A DNA stretch of 64,000 nucleotides from Picocystis sp. L7 (lineage: Eukaryota; Chlorophyta; Picocystophyceae; Picocystales; Picocystaceae), in NCBI GenBank assembly GCA_020975725.1, contig QXJR01000011.1, forward strand, positions 248,001 through 312,000. Reading direction: 5' to 3'. This document shows positions 62,161-64,000 of the stretch, one piece after another. The stretch's first letter is position 1. Each line of letters opens with the position of its first letter. The notes beneath the pieces were generated by a model. That model saw only the letters and a program-made list of their open reading frames with translations, had not been told where the DNA came from and searched no databases. A program made the position numbers and the translations under genes.

Positions 62161-64000
62161 CGAACGCGACGCAACTCGTTTGCACGACAAAATCGACTCC
62201 TCTCGCTAAAGCTAACGATGAGAAAGACATGTCGCCGATCCAAGAGGAGGTGTGAATTGCCACGTCTCGTAAAGTGGTGCGCAACGTGTCTCACACCCAT
62301 CGGAGGATTCGACGTGATCGAGGGATGTTGTCGCGCCCCTGAACCTTGGCGTGGGCCTGTCGATCACCAAGGCTAAGCGGATCGTTGTTCTACCGTGGGC
62401 CGCGCCGTGTCCCTAGAAGCAACCTGAAGCAATGGCGAGGGTTCCAAACCCATTGGAAGATTTGCCTACCCCTCAATAACCAAGGGTGCTTGTGACAACT
62501 TGATTCGACCTTGATGTTCAGTTGATCTTGGCCTTGAAGGCCATGAGCCGCCTGGCGAGCTCCTCTTGTTTTAGAAGGCACCCTCCACATGGGTGAACTT
62601 CAAGGACAGGGATAGTGCGTTTAATAATGCATGCAAACGGCCGAGGACATCCTCTCTTGACTTCAAGTGTCTTTGAAGGTTCAAATGTCATGCACATGGA
62701 TAGACGCTTTCGGCTTGCTTTGGTCGTTGAAGAGATCCAACCTTGTCAACAAATTGTATCACATGCCAAAGTCGTTCTCAAAACATTGCCCTTTCACTTG
62801 ACATAGCCAACCGTCAGAAGCAACGCTCTTTGGTCCCCAACAAATGTCTCGAGGCATCGTACGGATGGGTACATCGAGAGCAAAAGAACGCATGGAAAAG
62901 AGCTTTCCATAATTATGATGGGCGTGTTGAACAAGGGCAAAGAACTCGCTTGAGAATCACGCTTGCAACAAGACCACTCCTACATGAGGGCAATACCACA
63001 CTTTAGATGCTTAAAACAATCTAAATACATGCTACAATACTAGGATGAGCCTAGACTACGCCTTAAGCAAGGTGGAAAAACGGCATACTGTAGGCGCTTG
63101 TGCTTTTTTTCAAACATTCTCAAAGTAAACATTTGTTCACTATCTACTCGTGCAACCGAATGGTGCAATTCCTTGTACCAACGAAGTGTAATCACATTGA
63201 GGTATGGACAATGGTCGCCTTTGTTGACCAACTTCAACGAGGGGACTATGCAATTCATTATGTTGCTCGAAACACTACATGTTGGTTGAACGTACAAATT
63301 TGCCTTGAGCTAGGGTTGGTTGAATACGTTGTTTCCACCATGTTTCCGTTGCTTGGATCTTGTCCACGACTTGGGATACGCTTCTTAGTCGCAAGTATGT
63401 GAGTACCCAATTTAGTCCGGGCCCTTTGTTTTGTCAAGCTCGCACACGGAGGCAATTATTTCTTCCCTCCTTGCTTCAACGTTGGACAACGTTGTATTCA
63501 AGAACAAAGATCAACCAAACTATCAAGTGAACTTTGTGTGTCTCCAATGCTTCTTCACGGATTTAGCTCCTTCCAGCCGTCAATTTGCTTGTGATTGCGA
63601 GTTGTGTCATGGTCTTGCAACAAAGGTTGCATTGAACAAAAGATTGTGATCATGTCCAAGACTAAACTCATGAATGCGCTAGTTTGAAACCCCAAAGGAA
63701 TGTTGCGAAGGTATCACAAGGTAGGCACTTGCCGGAAAAGTTGGTCATCATACTCGCCAACAAACGCCGTAGCAGTGATTGGGATATGCACATGCGCTTG
63801 TGACGACATCATTGGCTCCAAGAATGACGAGTCTTACAACTGCTTGCGCACTAGGAAGCTCTAGGGAGAGATGCATATCTCTACAATGATTGCGGGTACG
63901 ATTGTTGATGGCGTTTCAAAAGGCTTTGCTCTATGCATCCTTTCAGATATAGCAATCACAAGCATGCCTTCCAAGAACACCATTGCACCACAGCATCTTT
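62161..64000. other. 1.8-kb AT-richer stretch without a recognised gene
   Basis: From about 62400 base composition shifts to more AT and open frames are short. One stretch near 63170-63300 weakly recalls the end of a Ty1/copia RNase H region; if real it would be a decayed fossil with no visible ends. No terminal repeats, RNA genes or host genes were seen up to the window edge. Confidence 0.35.

Noticed and set aside
1-64000. CRISPR arrays, bacterial operons, riboswitches or Shine-Dalgarno sites
   Set aside because: None seen; introns, poly(A) signals and eukaryotic gene families show this is nuclear DNA.

Overview
The window is nuclear DNA of a photosynthetic eukaryote, most likely a green alga (prasinophyte-grade or an early streptophyte; species not identifiable by reading). 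The evidence is two copies of the chlorophyll cyclase CHL27, a green-plastid SSI/SSII-type starch synthase, a plastid-type ClpB, plant-type DHDPS, a plant-like FPG, SBDS with a plant-style zinc finger and a CB5LP-like cytochrome b5. Genes are dense and carry few introns. The introns are mostly 80-125 nt with donors of the GTGCGT/GTGAGT/GTAAGT kind. AATAAA signals lie at or just after many stop codons, unlike the TGTAA signal of core chlorophytes.

Layout. 0-7 kb: 3' end of a DDT-related chromatin gene, then Rab18/RabC, ISWI and a METTL7-like methyltransferase on the minus strand. 7-10 kb: MCM3 behind a cluster of E2F sites. 10.8-18.6 kb: a whole-looking Ty3/gypsy LTR retrotransposon on the minus strand with 729-bp LTRs, a 5-bp target duplication and, inside pol, a C5 cytosine DNA methyltransferase domain. 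19-24.4 kb: MCM8, ribosomal protein eL6 and a cyclophilin-SYF2 fusion. 25.4-28.8 kb: tandem CHL27 paralogues with signs of gene conversion. 29.7-40.3 kb: ALG14, an unrecognised protein, LSM1, CB5LP-like cytochrome b5, NOM1 and an ABC1 kinase. 40.4-54.7 kb: HAD phosphatase, FPG, mitochondrial carrier, ClpB, SBDS, CCDC47-like, a J protein, PDK and DHDPS. 55.3-61.7 kb: FemAB-like protein, starch synthase and a bromodomain protein. 62.2-64 kb: AT-richer, no recognised gene.

These are ordinary host genes in no operon-like order. Three themes recur: chromatin and replication (DDT-related, ISWI, MCM3, MCM8, bromodomain), plastid function (CHL27 x2, ClpB, starch synthase, DHDPS, ABC1K) and RNA/ribosome metabolism (eL6, LSM1, NOM1, SBDS, SYF2). 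The standouts are the methyltransferase-bearing retrotransposon, the cyclophilin-SYF2 fusion and the CHL27 conversion tract. Exon junctions were derived by eye from splice consensus and homology and have not been tested against RNA.
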